A stretch of 64,000 nt of DNA from Leucobacter weissii (GTDB taxonomy: Bacteria; Actinomycetota; Actinomycetes; Actinomycetales; Microbacteriaceae): positions 62,001-126,000 of the forward strand of contig NZ_JAGDYM010000001.1 in the NCBI RefSeq assembly GCF_017565745.1, in the 5' to 3' direction. Below, piece by piece: positions 8,216 to 16,501 of this stretch (the stretch's first letter is position 1; each line of letters opens with the position of its first letter). Made by a program: the position numbers and the translations under genes. The notes below the pieces were generated by a model, which saw only the letters and a list, made by a program, of their open reading frames with translations, was not told where the DNA came from and did no database searches.

Positions 8216-9460
8216 ATGCCACACGCCGACGAAGCGTTCCTCGCCGACTGGAGCGCCCACGCGAGATTCGGAGCGGTCGCCGGCACGAACGGGGTGGACC
8301 GGCAGGCTGCTTCGGCCGCCGACGGCGCGCAGCGCGCGTGGTTCGCGGAGCGGCTCGAGGCGGGCGGATTCGCGGTGCACCGGGACGCCGTCGGCAATCA
8401 GTTCGGTCTGCTCGAGCTGGTGCCCGGGGCGCCCTACGTGCTCACGGGCTCCCACCTGGACTCGCAGCCGACGGCGGGGCGCTTCGACGGGGCCTACGGG
8501 GTGCTGGCGTCGGCCCACGCCGGCTTCCGGCTCGCCGAGGAGCTGCGGGACGACCCGTCGCGGGCGAGGTTCAACCTCGCCGTCGTCAACTGGTTCAACG
8601 AAGAGGGGTCGCGGTTCAAGCCCTCGATGATGGGCAGTTCCGTGTTCACCGGTAAGCTGCCCCTGCAGGAGGCGCTCGCGACTTCGGATCCGCAGGGCAT
8701 CACGGTCGAGGTCGCGCTCGACGCGCTCGGGGAGCGCGGCGATTTCGCCGGGCTCGACGTGGCCTCCTACGCCGAGATCCACGTGCAGCAGGGGCGCAGC
8801 ATGGAGGAGCGCGGCGTGACGATCGGGCTGGTGAACGCCACCTGGGGAGCCCGCAAATTCGAGTTCAGGATCACCGGCGCGCAGGCCCACAGCGGCGCGG
8901 CGCTCATGGCGGACCGCCGTGACGCCCTGCTCGGTGCGGCGCGGCTGATCGTCGCGGCCCGCGAGCTGGTCGACGAGTTCGAGCCGGGAGCGCTGCACAC
9001 CGCCTGCGGCGAGATCAACGTGTACCCGAACTCGCCCGTCGTCGTGGCGAGCGAGGTGCAGCTGCTGTTCGATCTCCGGTCCCCGAGCTCGGAGGTGCTG
9101 AACCGCGCGTACACGAGGGTCATGGAGGTCGTGGAGCGGGTGCGGCGCGAGGACCGGGTCGAGGTCGAGATCGTCGCCGAGCACAGCTGGGACCAGGATC
9201 CGTATCCGGAGACCGGCGTGGAGCTCGCGCGCGAGGTGGCCGAGGAGCTCGGGCTCGTGCACGAGCGGGTCATGACGGTTGCGGGCCACGACTCGACCAA
9301 CATGAAGGACGCCGTGCCGACGGTCATGCTCTTCGTGCCGAGCGTGGACGGGATCTCGCATCACCTCGACGAGTTCACGACCGACGAGGATCTCCTCGCG
9401 GGGGTGGCCCACCTCACGGGGGTCCTGCGACGCCTGGTTTCCGGCGCGCTCGTCGACTGA
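8216..9460 (+). CDS. M20-family Zn amidohydrolase (AllC/HyuC-like)
   Basis: This 414-residue protein matches the allantoate amidohydrolase / N-carbamoyl-L-amino-acid hydrolase / beta-ureidopropionase group of the M20 metallopeptidases. The binuclear metal motifs are visible: TGSHLDSQ (His and Asp context), GRFDGAYGV, NEEGSRF, and a late GHDSTNM. The dimerisation insert lies between about 200 and 320. The ATG at 8216 follows AGAAGGAG. It is the last gene of the importer operon, so the imported molecule or its oxidation product may contain a carbamoyl or amide bond. A ureide or amino-acid amide is possible, and the PucR-type regulator fits that idea, but it is inference. Confidence 0.85.
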   Translation: MPHADEAFLADWSAHARFGAVAGTNGVDRQAASAADGAQRAWFAERLEAGGFAVHRDAVGNQFGLLELVPGAPYVLTGSHLDSQPTAGRFDGAYGVLASAHAGFRLAEELRDDPSRARFNLAVVNWFNEEGSRFKPSMMGSSVFTGKLPLQEALATSDPQGITVEVALDALGERGDFAGLDVASYAEIHVQQGRSMEERGVTIGLVNATWGARKFEFRITGAQAHSGAALMADRRDALLGAARLIVAARELVDEFEPGALHTACGEINVYPNSPVVVASEVQLLFDLRSPSSEVLNRAYTRVMEVVERVRREDRVEVEIVAEHSWDQDPYPETGVELAREVAEELGLVHERVMTVAGHDSTNMKDAVPTVMLFVPSVDGISHHLDEFTTDEDLLAGVAHLTGVLRRLVSGALVD

Positions 9461-9506
9461 AGCCGCTCGATCGCCCCGGCCCGGACCCTGCTCGGGGGAT
9501 CTCCGC

Positions 9507-10799
9507 TCAGCCGAACAGGATCGCGGGGTTGGTGAGGCGCCACCAGAGATCGGGCTCGACGATCTCCGAGTCGGTGCGGATGCCGACCGGTGCCGGCGCG
9601 CCCGGCGCCTCGAAGCTGATCTCCCCGGCCGCGGCGCCTGCCGGTCCGGCCCCGGGCGGCTCGACCGCCACGCGCAGCAGCGCCTCCTCGCCGGGGGCGA
9701 GCACCAGCTCGGCGTCCGCGTCGGCGAGCAGGCCCACCTCGTCGCCCTCCCAGGTCCGCACCGTGCCGAGCCGGTCGTCCTCCTCGACCGCGGTGAGGCG
9801 TTCGACGGAGCGCACGCTCTCGCGCAGGAGGGCGCGCGCGTCCGATGCCCGGGCCTCGTCGTCGGCCCGGCCGAGCACGACGGCGATCGCGGTCAGCTCG
9901 CGTCCTCCCTTCGCCGTGCGCCGCGCGGCCAGGAGGTTGTAGCCCGCCGAGGCCGTCGTCCCGGTCTTGACCCCGACCACGCCCTTCTCGCCGAGCAGCG
10001 GATTCGTGTTCTCGATCGTCCCGATGCCCGGGATCTCGGCGCGGCGCTCGGCGACGATCTCGGCCAGCAGCGGATCGGCGAGCACGAGTCGGGCGAGTCG
10101 CACGAGGTCGCCGGGCGTCGCCGCGTTCTCGGCCGCGAGCCCGGACGGCTCGACCACGCGCATGCCCGAGAAGCCCTGCGCCTCGATCCATTCGGCTGCG
10201 GCCTCCGCGAAGGCGGCGTCGTCGCCGAACACCCACCTCGCGTAGGAGATCGCGTAGTTGTTGGCCGAGGGCAGCAGCACGAGTTCGAGCAGCTGCCGCG
10301 TCGTCAGCTGCGCGCCGATCGGCGTGTCGGCGACGACGCCGTCGAAGCGCAGCACGTCCTCCCGGATCTGGGCGTCGGCCGCCGAGACCGTGTAGCTCGG
10401 CCCGTCCTCGTCGGGGGCGACGGGCGCCGCGTCCAGGCCGACGAGGGCCGTGACCAGCTTGGTGATGCTCGCCATCTCGCGCGTCTCGTCGCTGTTCGCC
10501 CAGACCTCGTCGGTGCCGGTCCCGACCTCGTCGGCGTTCGCCCGGGTTGCGTCCTCGTGCGCCCAGCCGACCGCCGCGGGCCCCGACTGTGCGCCGATCG
10601 CGGACTCCACCGACGCGTCGTCGGCGGCGATGCGCCGCTCGGGCTCCGCATCGAGCTCGGCCCGCAGCTCCGGGAGCGGTGCGACGGCTGCGGCCGTCGC
10701 ATACCCGCCACCGGCCAGGAGCAGCGTCAGGAGCAGGACCAGCGCCGTCGTTCTCCGCCTGCGCAGCATCCGCCGCCGCGCGCTCGCTCGCTCGCTCAC
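9507..10799 (-). CDS. D-alanyl-D-alanine carboxypeptidase (DacC/PBP5-type)
   Basis: A 430-residue penicillin-binding protein. It starts with an arginine-rich segment and one hydrophobic segment (about 20-42), a signal anchor placing it outside the membrane. The three active-site motifs of the S11 family are present and well spaced: Ser111-Ile-Thr-Lys114, Ser178-Ala-Asn180 and Lys278-Thr-Gly. It trims the terminal D-alanine from peptidoglycan stem peptides. The start is GTG 10799. Between the anchor and the SITK motif is an unusually long acidic linker with a repeated ANADEVGTGTDEVWAN-like composition. It converges on the M20 gene and is divergent from the ASCH gene. Confidence 0.9.
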   Translation of the reverse strand: MSERASARRRMLRRRRTTALVLLLTLLLAGGGYATAAAVAPLPELRAELDAEPERRIAADDASVESAIGAQSGPAAVGWAHEDATRANADEVGTGTDEVWANSDETREMASITKLVTALVGLDAAPVAPDEDGPSYTVSAADAQIREDVLRFDGVVADTPIGAQLTTRQLLELVLLPSANNYAISYARWVFGDDAAFAEAAAEWIEAQGFSGMRVVEPSGLAAENAATPGDLVRLARLVLADPLLAEIVAERRAEIPGIGTIENTNPLLGEKGVVGVKTGTTASAGYNLLAARRTAKGGRELTAIAVVLGRADDEARASDARALLRESVRSVERLTAVEEDDRLGTVRTWEGDEVGLLADADAELVLAPGEEALLRVAVEPPGAGPAGAAAGEISFEAPGAPAPVGIRTDSEIVEPDLWWRLTNPAILFG

Positions 10800-10937
10800 G
10801 CTGCCAGCCTAGCGCCGCCGGCGGGGCGCGGCCGCGCGCAGGCCGGTGCGACCGTGCTGCCCTGCGGAACAGCTCGGAGCGGCGCCGATCCCGCGCTGCC
10901 ACGATGCACTGAGACGTTACCGAAGGAGGTCGCCGCA

Positions 10938-11354
10938 GTGGAGCAGCTGCCAGCATTCGAGCCCGTTCCGCCCGGTGAGCTGCGCGACCGGCTCAACGAC
11001 GCCGTGCTCCGCGGGACCAAGACGGCGACCAGCCGGCTGGCGGTCATGGACGAGATGGCCGGAACCCCGGCCGAGCCGCCCGGAACGAGGGTGCGCCTGC
11101 TCGACTCGAACGGGGACGCGGCCTGCATCCTCGAGATCGTGGGCACTCGCGTGCTGCCCTTCGGCGATGTCGGGGTCGACGTGAGCGCGGCGGAGGGCGA
11201 GTGGCTCGCCGGCCTCGACGACTGGCGCACGGCGCACACCCGCTATTGGACGTCGCGGCTTCCCGAGATCCGAGCCTATCTGGCGGACGAGCACTGGGAC
11301 CTGAGCTGGGAGACGCCGGTGGTCGTGCGCTTCTTCCGGCGGGTCGGAGGATGA
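10938..11354 (+). CDS. ASCH-domain protein
   Basis: A 138-residue protein with the ASCH fold signature: a basic GTKTATSRL near residues 26-34 and the late WDLSWETPVVVRFF beta strand, as in the YqfB/ASCH group. ASCH proteins bind RNA or hydrolyse N4-acetylcytidine; the exact activity here is unknown. The GTG start at 10938 is chosen because a near-perfect AAGGAGGT precedes it by seven bases, although the frame is open further upstream. The thioesterase gene begins nine bases after its stop, so the two are probably co-transcribed. Confidence 0.8.
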   Translation: MEQLPAFEPVPPGELRDRLNDAVLRGTKTATSRLAVMDEMAGTPAEPPGTRVRLLDSNGDAACILEIVGTRVLPFGDVGVDVSAAEGEWLAGLDDWRTAHTRYWTSRLPEIRAYLADEHWDLSWETPVVVRFFRRVGG

Positions 11355-11363
11355 GGAGGAACG

Positions 11364-11840
11364 ATGAGGATACTGCTGCCGCAGAGCCCCTGGGTGGGCG
11401 AGATCACCGTCGAGGAGCTGACGGATCGCTCGCGCGAGACGCTGAACGAGAACCTCGGGATGGAGTTCCTGGAGATCGCGGAGACCGAGCTCCGGGGCCG
11501 CATGCCCGTGGACCGGCGGACCGTGCAGCCCGCGGGAGTGCTGCACGGCGGGGCATCGATGGCCTTCGCCGAGACGCTCGCCTCCTGGGCCGGCTACCTG
11601 TCCATCGACCGGGATCGCTTCCACGTGGTGGGCCAGGAGATCAACGCGAACCACGTGCGTCCGGGACGCGCGGGGACCTGGGTCTACGGAGCCGCCTCGC
11701 CCCTGCACCTCGGTCGGCGGGCGCACGTCTGGGAGGTCAGGATCGCGGATGAGGCGGGCAAGCTCGTCTGCGTATCGCGATGCACGCTCGCGGTGATCGA
11801 GCAGGCGAGCGGCTACAGCGCACCCGAGGCGCGCGCCTAG
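11364..11840 (+). CDS. PaaI-family hotdog thioesterase
   Basis: A 158-residue single hotdog-fold protein. The central helix motif QPAGVLHGGASMAFAET (about 53-69) carries the HGG signature of the PaaI/DUF4442 thioesterases, which hydrolyse acyl- or aryl-CoA esters. GAGGAGGA lies upstream of ATG 11364. It may salvage stalled aromatic CoA intermediates, but the gene stands apart from the catabolic operons, so a general housekeeping role is equally possible. Its stop codon shares the tetramer CTAG with the stop of the convergent DoxX gene. Confidence 0.85.
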   Translation: MRILLPQSPWVGEITVEELTDRSRETLNENLGMEFLEIAETELRGRMPVDRRTVQPAGVLHGGASMAFAETLASWAGYLSIDRDRFHVVGQEINANHVRPGRAGTWVYGAASPLHLGRRAHVWEVRIADEAGKLVCVSRCTLAVIEQASGYSAPEARA

Positions 11841-12322
11841 TCCCGCCGTCCGCGGTGGCGCGGCGCGCGGACGGCGGCGATCGAGACGCCGAGGAACACC
11901 AGTTGCAGCAGGGCGCGCGGCAGCAGCGGGGTCGTCGGCGCCGCCGGGTGGTCCACGCCTCCCGCGGCGATGACGTTCGCGGGGAACACCGCGATGAGGA
12001 ACAGCGCGGAGAGCACGGCCGCGAGGCGTCGGGTGCGCGGGACGGTCAATCCCGCGGCGAGCGCGAACTCCGCCAGGCCGGAGGCCGCGACGACCAGGCC
12101 GGGCTCCGGGATCATCGGCGGGACGATGGCCGCGAAGCCCGAGCGCTGCGGCTCGACGAAGTGCGTGACGCCCGTGCAGACGTACACCGCTGCCATCCCG
12201 GCGGCTCCGGCCGCGGGCCAGGAGCGCCAGTGCTCGGCTGCTCGGCGGCCCCGGCGCGCGAGCGCGCCGGCGACCAGGCGCACGGCGATCGCGACGGCGG
12301 CGAGCGGGATGAGGAGGATCAC
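11837..12322 (-). CDS. DoxX-like membrane protein
   Basis: A 161-residue protein with four predicted membrane segments and the pattern of the DoxX/DUF4267-type small membrane proteins, including YVCTGVTHFVEPQR after the first helix and PEPGLVVAASGLAEFALA further on. The biochemical function is unknown; relatives are linked to thiosulfate oxidation or redox stress. It is divergent from a TetR gene, and the gap contains several CTAG-containing sites, so it is probably the target of that regulator. Confidence 0.8.
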   Translation of the reverse strand: MILLIPLAAVAIAVRLVAGALARRGRRAAEHWRSWPAAGAAGMAAVYVCTGVTHFVEPQRSGFAAIVPPMIPEPGLVVAASGLAEFALAAGLTVPRTRRLAAVLSALFLIAVFPANVIAAGGVDHPAAPTTPLLPRALLQLVFLGVSIAAVRAPRHRGRRD

Positions 12323-12332
12323 GGCGACTCCG

Positions 12333-12400
12333 AACTAGACGATGACTAGATGTGGGGCAGGGGAGAGTCTAGACGCAGAACTTAACACTGTCTAGATAGA
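12333..12400. promoter_or_regulatory. CTAG-rich operator region between DoxX and TetR genes
   Basis: Four CTAG tetramers occur in 68 bases: CTAGAC at 12335, CTAGAT at 12346, the perfect palindrome GTCTAGAC at 12367-12374 and TGTCTAGATA at 12389-12398. CTAG is normally scarce in such GC-rich DNA. The sites lie where a TetR dimer would block both divergent promoters. Confidence 0.6.
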
Positions 12401-12409
12401 GTGGGGCTC

Positions 12410-12979
12410 ATGAGCGGGTACCACCACGGAGATCTTCCCCGGCAGCTCCTGGCGCACGCGGCGGAGATGGCCGCCGAGGCCGACCCCGAGAGCATCTCGC
12501 TGCGGGAGCTCGCGCGGCGCACCGGGGTGTCCCACTCCGCCCCCGTGCACCACTTCGGCTCGCGCCAGGGGCTGCTGACCGCGCTCGCCGTCGAGGGCTT
12601 CGCGGGTCTCCACGAGGCCCTGTCCGCGCGGGGCGATGGTCTGAGCGAGCTGGGGGTCTCCTACGTGACCTGGGCCCTCGCCCATCCAGGCCACTACGCG
12701 GTGATGTGGCGGCCGCGCCTCCTGGACGCGTCGGACGAGGAGCTCGACTCCGCGCGCCGACGACTCTGGGCGGTGCTCTCGGCGGCGATCGTCGAGCCGG
12801 CCCCGGACCGCGGCGGCGCGAGCGCGGAGGCCTACGCGGCCTTCGCGCTCGTGCACGGCCTCGCCGGCCTGTGGCTCGCCGGCGCGCTGCCCCGGCCCGA
12901 GGAGCCGTCCGAACTCATCCGGCAGATCACGAGGCGCCTGGCGGGCGCATCCGATCGCCTGAGAGAGCAGCCGTGGTGA
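12410..12979 (+). CDS. TetR-family transcriptional regulator
   Basis: A 189-residue TetR protein. The N-terminal helix-turn-helix is clear: YHHGDLPRQLLAHAAEM, then ISLRELARRTGVSHSAPVHHFGSRQGLLTAL, typical of the YxHGdLr...L subgroup with a WHG-type ligand domain. The ATG at 12410 is preferred over the GTG at 12401 because the protein then begins MSGYHHGDL as relatives do. It probably represses itself and the divergent DoxX gene through the CTAG sites between them. Its stop codon lies inside the first bases of a dispersed palindromic repeat. Confidence 0.88.
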   Translation: MSGYHHGDLPRQLLAHAAEMAAEADPESISLRELARRTGVSHSAPVHHFGSRQGLLTALAVEGFAGLHEALSARGDGLSELGVSYVTWALAHPGHYAVMWRPRLLDASDEELDSARRRLWAVLSAAIVEPAPDRGGASAEAYAAFALVHGLAGLWLAGALPRPEEPSELIRQITRRLAGASDRLREQPW

Positions 12980-13061
12980 GTGGGACGGTTTTTCGCGAAT
13001 GGGATCGAGTTGCGCGGTGCAAAGCCGTCCCACTCGCGCAAAGCCATCCCGCCCGCGGGGC
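12976..13061 (+). repeat. Nested palindromic repeat, copy A
   Basis: Arms GAGTGGGACGG (12978-12988) and CCGTCCCACTC (13025-13035) form a perfect 11-base inverted repeat around TTGC...GCAA, followed by a further degenerate GTCCC-like arm to about 13061. It aligns with the reverse complement of the element at 15282-15364 and with 36118-36203 in the same orientation. It abuts the stop of the TetR gene. Confidence 0.75.
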
Positions 13062-13118
13062 GGCGGTCTCCCCGCACCCGCAGTGAGGGCCGGCGCCGGC
13101 GCCTGAGAGAATGGCCTC

Positions 13119-13748
13119 ATGATCGAGATCGACGGAGCGGGAGTGGTCGCGGGCGGCGCGACGCTGCTCTCGCCCGTCTCCGCCGCGGCGGAACGGGGCG
13201 AGGCGCTCATCGTCCGGGGCCGGAACGGTGCGGGCAAGTCGACCCTGCTGCGCGTGCTGGCCGGCGTGCGGCGGCCGACCACCGGCACGGTGCGGATCGG
13301 CGGCCGCGCCGTCGCCGAGCGACACCCGGGCTTCCGTCGCCGCGTCGCCGCGATGATCGGCCTGCCTCCGATGGCGGCCGACCTCACGGTTTCGGACCAC
13401 GCGCTGCTGGTCGCGACGACCTGGGTGGACGATCCGCGGGCGGCGGCCGAGCTCGCCGACGGCGTGATCGGCGAGCTGGGGCTGGGCGGGCTCCGCGAGC
13501 GGTTCCCGCACGAGCTCTCCTCGGGCCAGACGCAGCTGTTCGGGCTGGCGCTCGTGCTGGCCCGCCCGTTTACGGTGCTGCTCCTCGACGAGCCGGAGCA
13601 GCGGCTAGATCCGGAGCATCTCGAGTCGGTCGCCGGCGCGCTGCGCGCGCGGAGAGACGCGGGGGCCGCCCTGGTGGTCGCCACCCACAGCCCGGCGCTC
13701 GCGGACGGCCTGGCCGACCGCACGCTCCGCCTGGAGCCGGCGACATGA
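13119..13748 (+). CDS. ABC transporter ATP-binding protein
   Basis: A 209-residue single ABC domain. Walker A is GRNGAGKSTLL at about 38-48, and Walker B is VLLLDEPEQRLDP near 155. The signature motif is SSGQTQ instead of the usual LSGGQ, which is a notable deviation. The ATG at 13119 follows a GAGAAT element by six bases, suggesting a leaderless transcript. The stop overlaps the membrane-protein gene that follows (ATGA), so the two form a transporter. It has the look of an EcsA/CcmA-like exporter ATPase. The substrate is unknown. Confidence 0.85.
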   Translation: MIEIDGAGVVAGGATLLSPVSAAAERGEALIVRGRNGAGKSTLLRVLAGVRRPTTGTVRIGGRAVAERHPGFRRRVAAMIGLPPMAADLTVSDHALLVATTWVDDPRAAAELADGVIGELGLGGLRERFPHELSSGQTQLFGLALVLARPFTVLLLDEPEQRLDPEHLESVAGALRARRDAGAALVVATHSPALADGLADRTLRLEPAT

Positions 13749-15250
13749 ACGGCCGCGCGACGGCCGCGCTCAGGATCTGGCGCGCGCGAGGGCTCCGCGC
13801 GAGGGGCGACCGGGCGTATCTCCTCTATCTGGGGCTCCTCGTCCTCCTGGTGGTCGCCGCCCCGCTCGTGCGCGCGGTGTGGCTGAGCCTGACCAGCCCG
13901 GCGGGGATCGCGCTGCTCGCCTCCGCCGCGGCGCCCGGCACGGCCGCGCTGGTCGCGGCGGTGCTGTGGGCGGGCGCGCTGCTGCTGGGGCGCGAGCGCG
14001 GCCCCGCGCTGCTGCCGCCGTTCCCGAGCTACGCGCTCGCCACGAGCGGGCTGACCCGGGCCGACGCGTTCCGGAGCCCGATGCTGCGCGCCGTCGCACT
14101 CCTGACCGTCGCGACCGCGTCGACGGCCGCGCTGATCGGCGGCGGTCTGCTGAGCAGCGGGTCGGGCGGCGCTGCGATGGGCGCTGCGATGTTCGTCGCG
14201 GGAGGTGCCCTCGTCGGCGTCATCGCCGCCGTCGCGTGGCTCGCCGGTCAGGCGCTCCCGCGCGCGGCGGTGCCGCTCGCCCTCGGCGTCCTCTCGCTGG
14301 GGGCCGCCGCCGCTGCGGCGCCCCTCCTCCGGTCCGTCACCCCCTGGGGCTGGGTCGGGCTCCTCTATCCCGGCGGCGCATCGCCGCACGCGCTCGCCGC
14401 GTTGACGGCGTTGACGGCGCTCGCCGTGGCGCTCGTCGCCGCAGTGCCGTCGTTGATGAGCCGGATCGGCACCGCGGAACTCCTCGCCCAGGCCGGCCGC
14501 TGGGACTCGGCGACCGTTCACGCGAGCGGGATGGACTTCGGCGCGGCCGCGACGGTCTACCGGGGAAGACCGCATCTCGGCCGGCGGGTCCGCGCGATCC
14601 GGCCGCTCGGGTGGCAGCCGGCGGTGTTCCTGCTCCGCGATGCGCTCGGCGCGGCGCGGACGCCCGGCCGTCTGCTCGTCGGCGTTCTCGCGGTCGCCTC
14701 GGCGGGGGCGATCCTCGCCCTGGCGTTCGCGCCCGGTGCGCCCGGCTGGGCGCTGGGGGCCGCGGCCGGGCTGGTGCTCTTCGCCGGTCTCGGACCGCTC
14801 ACGGACGGGGTCCGCCATGCCGCGAGCGTCGCGTCGGACCTGCCGCTCTACGGCATCGGCGACGAACGGCTCCTCGCCTCGCACGCGCTCTTCCCGCTGC
14901 TCGCGGCGCTGATCGTGGTCCTCGCCTCGGCCGCCGCGTGCGCGCTGCTCGCCGGCCTATCGGTGCCTCCGCCCCTCGTCGCCTCGTCGGTGCTCGCGCT
15001 GCTCGCCGTGGCGGTGCGCATCGGCCAAGCGCTCAAGGGGCCGCTGCCGCCAGCGCTGCTCACGCCGATCCCCACCGAGGTCGGCGATCTCGGCGCCGTC
15101 GCGCGGCTGGCCTGGGCGCTGGACGGCCCGCTGCTCGCGGGGGCCGCCGGGATCTCCGCGGCGCTGCTGTTCGTCTCGCCGATTCTCGCGCTCGTGCTCG
15201 CGGCGGTGCTCGCCGGGCTCGGCGCCCGCCGCTGGCGCCGCCGGGGGTAG
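13745..15250 (+). CDS. ABC-type membrane protein, partner of the ATPase
   Basis: A 501-residue, strongly hydrophobic protein with roughly ten to twelve membrane segments and an Ala/Leu/Val-rich composition. I see no diagnostic permease motif, but its four-base overlap with the ATPase gene identifies it as the membrane half of the transporter. The middle soluble part (about 240-285) contains TVHASGMDFGAAATVYRG and a basic patch. The length and two-block arrangement resemble the large ABC-2-like membrane proteins of actinobacteria often annotated DUF6297. Function unknown. Confidence 0.75.
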   Translation: MNGRATAALRIWRARGLRARGDRAYLLYLGLLVLLVVAAPLVRAVWLSLTSPAGIALLASAAAPGTAALVAAVLWAGALLLGRERGPALLPPFPSYALATSGLTRADAFRSPMLRAVALLTVATASTAALIGGGLLSSGSGGAAMGAAMFVAGGALVGVIAAVAWLAGQALPRAAVPLALGVLSLGAAAAAAPLLRSVTPWGWVGLLYPGGASPHALAALTALTALAVALVAAVPSLMSRIGTAELLAQAGRWDSATVHASGMDFGAAATVYRGRPHLGRRVRAIRPLGWQPAVFLLRDALGAARTPGRLLVGVLAVASAGAILALAFAPGAPGWALGAAAGLVLFAGLGPLTDGVRHAASVASDLPLYGIGDERLLASHALFPLLAALIVVLASAAACALLAGLSVPPPLVASSVLALLAVAVRIGQALKGPLPPALLTPIPTEVGDLGAVARLAWALDGPLLAGAAGISAALLFVSPILALVLAAVLAGLGARRWRRRG

Positions 15251-15281
15251 CCCCGTCGCCGGCCGCCGCGCGGCGCGCACC

Positions 15282-15364
15282 CGCGAGTGGGACGCGCATA
15301 CACCAGTGGGACCGGGTTGCACCGTGCAACCCGGTCCCACTCGCGAAAAAGGGTCCCGCTCGCG
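15282..15364 (-). repeat. Nested palindromic repeat, copy B
   Basis: The centre is an 18-base inverted repeat with a single-base axis (15305-15322 and 15324-15341). Outer arms CGCGAGTGGGAC (15282-15293) and GTCCCGCTCGCG (15353-15364) pair with one mismatch, so the whole element folds as a hairpin within a hairpin. It lies between two convergent genes and probably also works as a bidirectional terminator. The reverse complement aligns with copy A over its whole length. Confidence 0.8.
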
Positions 15365-15377
15365 ACGGGCCGCCGGC

Positions 15378-16385
15378 TCAGCGGGCGAGATCGAGCCCGG
15401 CCGAGGGAGTCGTCGCGAGGCTGCGCATCGCGCCCTCGACCACGAAGGGATCGCCGTACCAGGTGAGGCCGTCCGTGAACTTCTCGCGCTCCCACTTGAT
15501 CGGCACCCAGTCGGGATCGAAGATCAGGTAGCCGCCGGCGTAGATCTCGACGCGGTGGCCCGACCCCGGATCCATGACGTAGAGGTACATGGCCTGCCCG
15601 ATGCCGTGCTTGCCGGGGCCGAGGTCGAAGTGCACCTCGTGATCCGCGAGGACGTCCGCGGCGGTCAGCACGTCGGACATGTTCTCGAGGTTGAAGGCCA
15701 TGTGGTGCAGCTGCGCCTTCTTGCCCTCGGCGTTCGCCACCATCGCGAGGTCGTGCACCTGCGGGGTGACCGACATCCAGGAGGCGAGGACCGTCTCGTC
15801 GTCGCGATGCAGCTGGTACTCGCGGCGATTGAAGCCGAGGTTGTCGCGCACCCACTGCTCGGCCTGGTTGATGGTCTCGCGCGAGGTCTGCACGTTGAAG
15901 TGGTCGACGCGCCGCACGCCCAGCCCCCGGCGCCGGGAGCTGTTGCTCGGCAGCTTCGAGCGGATCTCCTCGGGAGCGAGCGGCTTCTCGATGTCGTAGT
16001 AGAGCTCGAAGGGGTGCTCCGAACCGGGCACGAGGAAGCGCACGGCGGTGCCGCGGCCGAGCTCGGTGCCGGCGGGCACCTCCACCGCCTCGATCTCCTG
16101 ACGCTGCAGCTCGTTGTAGAGGATCTCGACGTCCTCCGCACGCCTGGTGCGGAAGCTGTACGAGTTGACGACGTTCTCCTCCTGCTGCGTGAGCACGAGC
16201 GAGTGATGGGTCAGCTCCATGAAACCGCGCAGGTAGGCGGTGCCGCCCTCGCGCGCGACGATCTCCATGCCGAGCAGATCGCCGAAGAAGTGCAGGGACT
16301 TCTCGAGATCCCGGGTGCCGACGTTGATCGCTCCGCACTGTGCGACCTGGGGGCCGGGATCGTAGTTGTCGAGCAGACGTGCCAT
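15378..16385 (-). CDS. Extradiol catechol dioxygenase (type I, VOC fold)
   Basis: The 335-residue protein is a two-module vicinal-oxygen-chelate dioxygenase that opens catechols next to the two hydroxyls. The Fe(II) ligands are visible: His162 in RVDHFNV, His227/228 in QLHHMAFN and Glu280 in HRVEIYAG, followed by FDPDWVPIKWE. The ATG at 16385 follows AAAGGAACCCC; the frame extends upstream without a good ribosome binding site. It is the only extradiol enzyme in the window and is the best candidate for the ring-cleavage step missing from the meta operon at 26-35 kb. Homoprotocatechuate-type or alkylcatechol substrates are also possible. Confidence 0.88.
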   Translation of the reverse strand: MARLLDNYDPGPQVAQCGAINVGTRDLEKSLHFFGDLLGMEIVAREGGTAYLRGFMELTHHSLVLTQQEENVVNSYSFRTRRAEDVEILYNELQRQEIEAVEVPAGTELGRGTAVRFLVPGSEHPFELYYDIEKPLAPEEIRSKLPSNSSRRRGLGVRRVDHFNVQTSRETINQAEQWVRDNLGFNRREYQLHRDDETVLASWMSVTPQVHDLAMVANAEGKKAQLHHMAFNLENMSDVLTAADVLADHEVHFDLGPGKHGIGQAMYLYVMDPGSGHRVEIYAGGYLIFDPDWVPIKWEREKFTDGLTWYGDPFVVEGAMRSLATTPSAGLDLAR

Positions 16386-16457
16386 GGGGTTCCTTTCGTG
16401 GTGAAGTGCGGCCTGATGGCCGTGTGGAAGCAAGCGCTGCGGTGCGGGGATCCGGCG

Positions 16458-16483
16458 GATCAGGGGCCTGGCGGCCCCTGATC
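16458..16483 (-). terminator. Hairpin downstream of the CoA ligase gene (second)
   Basis: A perfect 11-base inverted repeat, GATCAGGGGCC and GGCCCCTGATC, with loop TGGC. It follows the hairpin at 16502-16529 in the direction of transcription. No T-tract is seen on either strand. Confidence 0.6.
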
Positions 16484-16501
16484 AAGGAGCAGTGCTCATT
16501 G

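Noticed and set aside
12392-14884. Long antisense open frame opposite the TetR and ABC genes
   Set aside because: Composition is Arg/Ala/Pro/Glu-rich without domains, and it crosses the repeat copy A, so it is an artefact of high GC.
16386-16433. Longer N terminus for the extradiol dioxygenase
   Set aside because: The upstream codons do not resemble the family, and AAAGGA is placed correctly only for the ATG at 16385.
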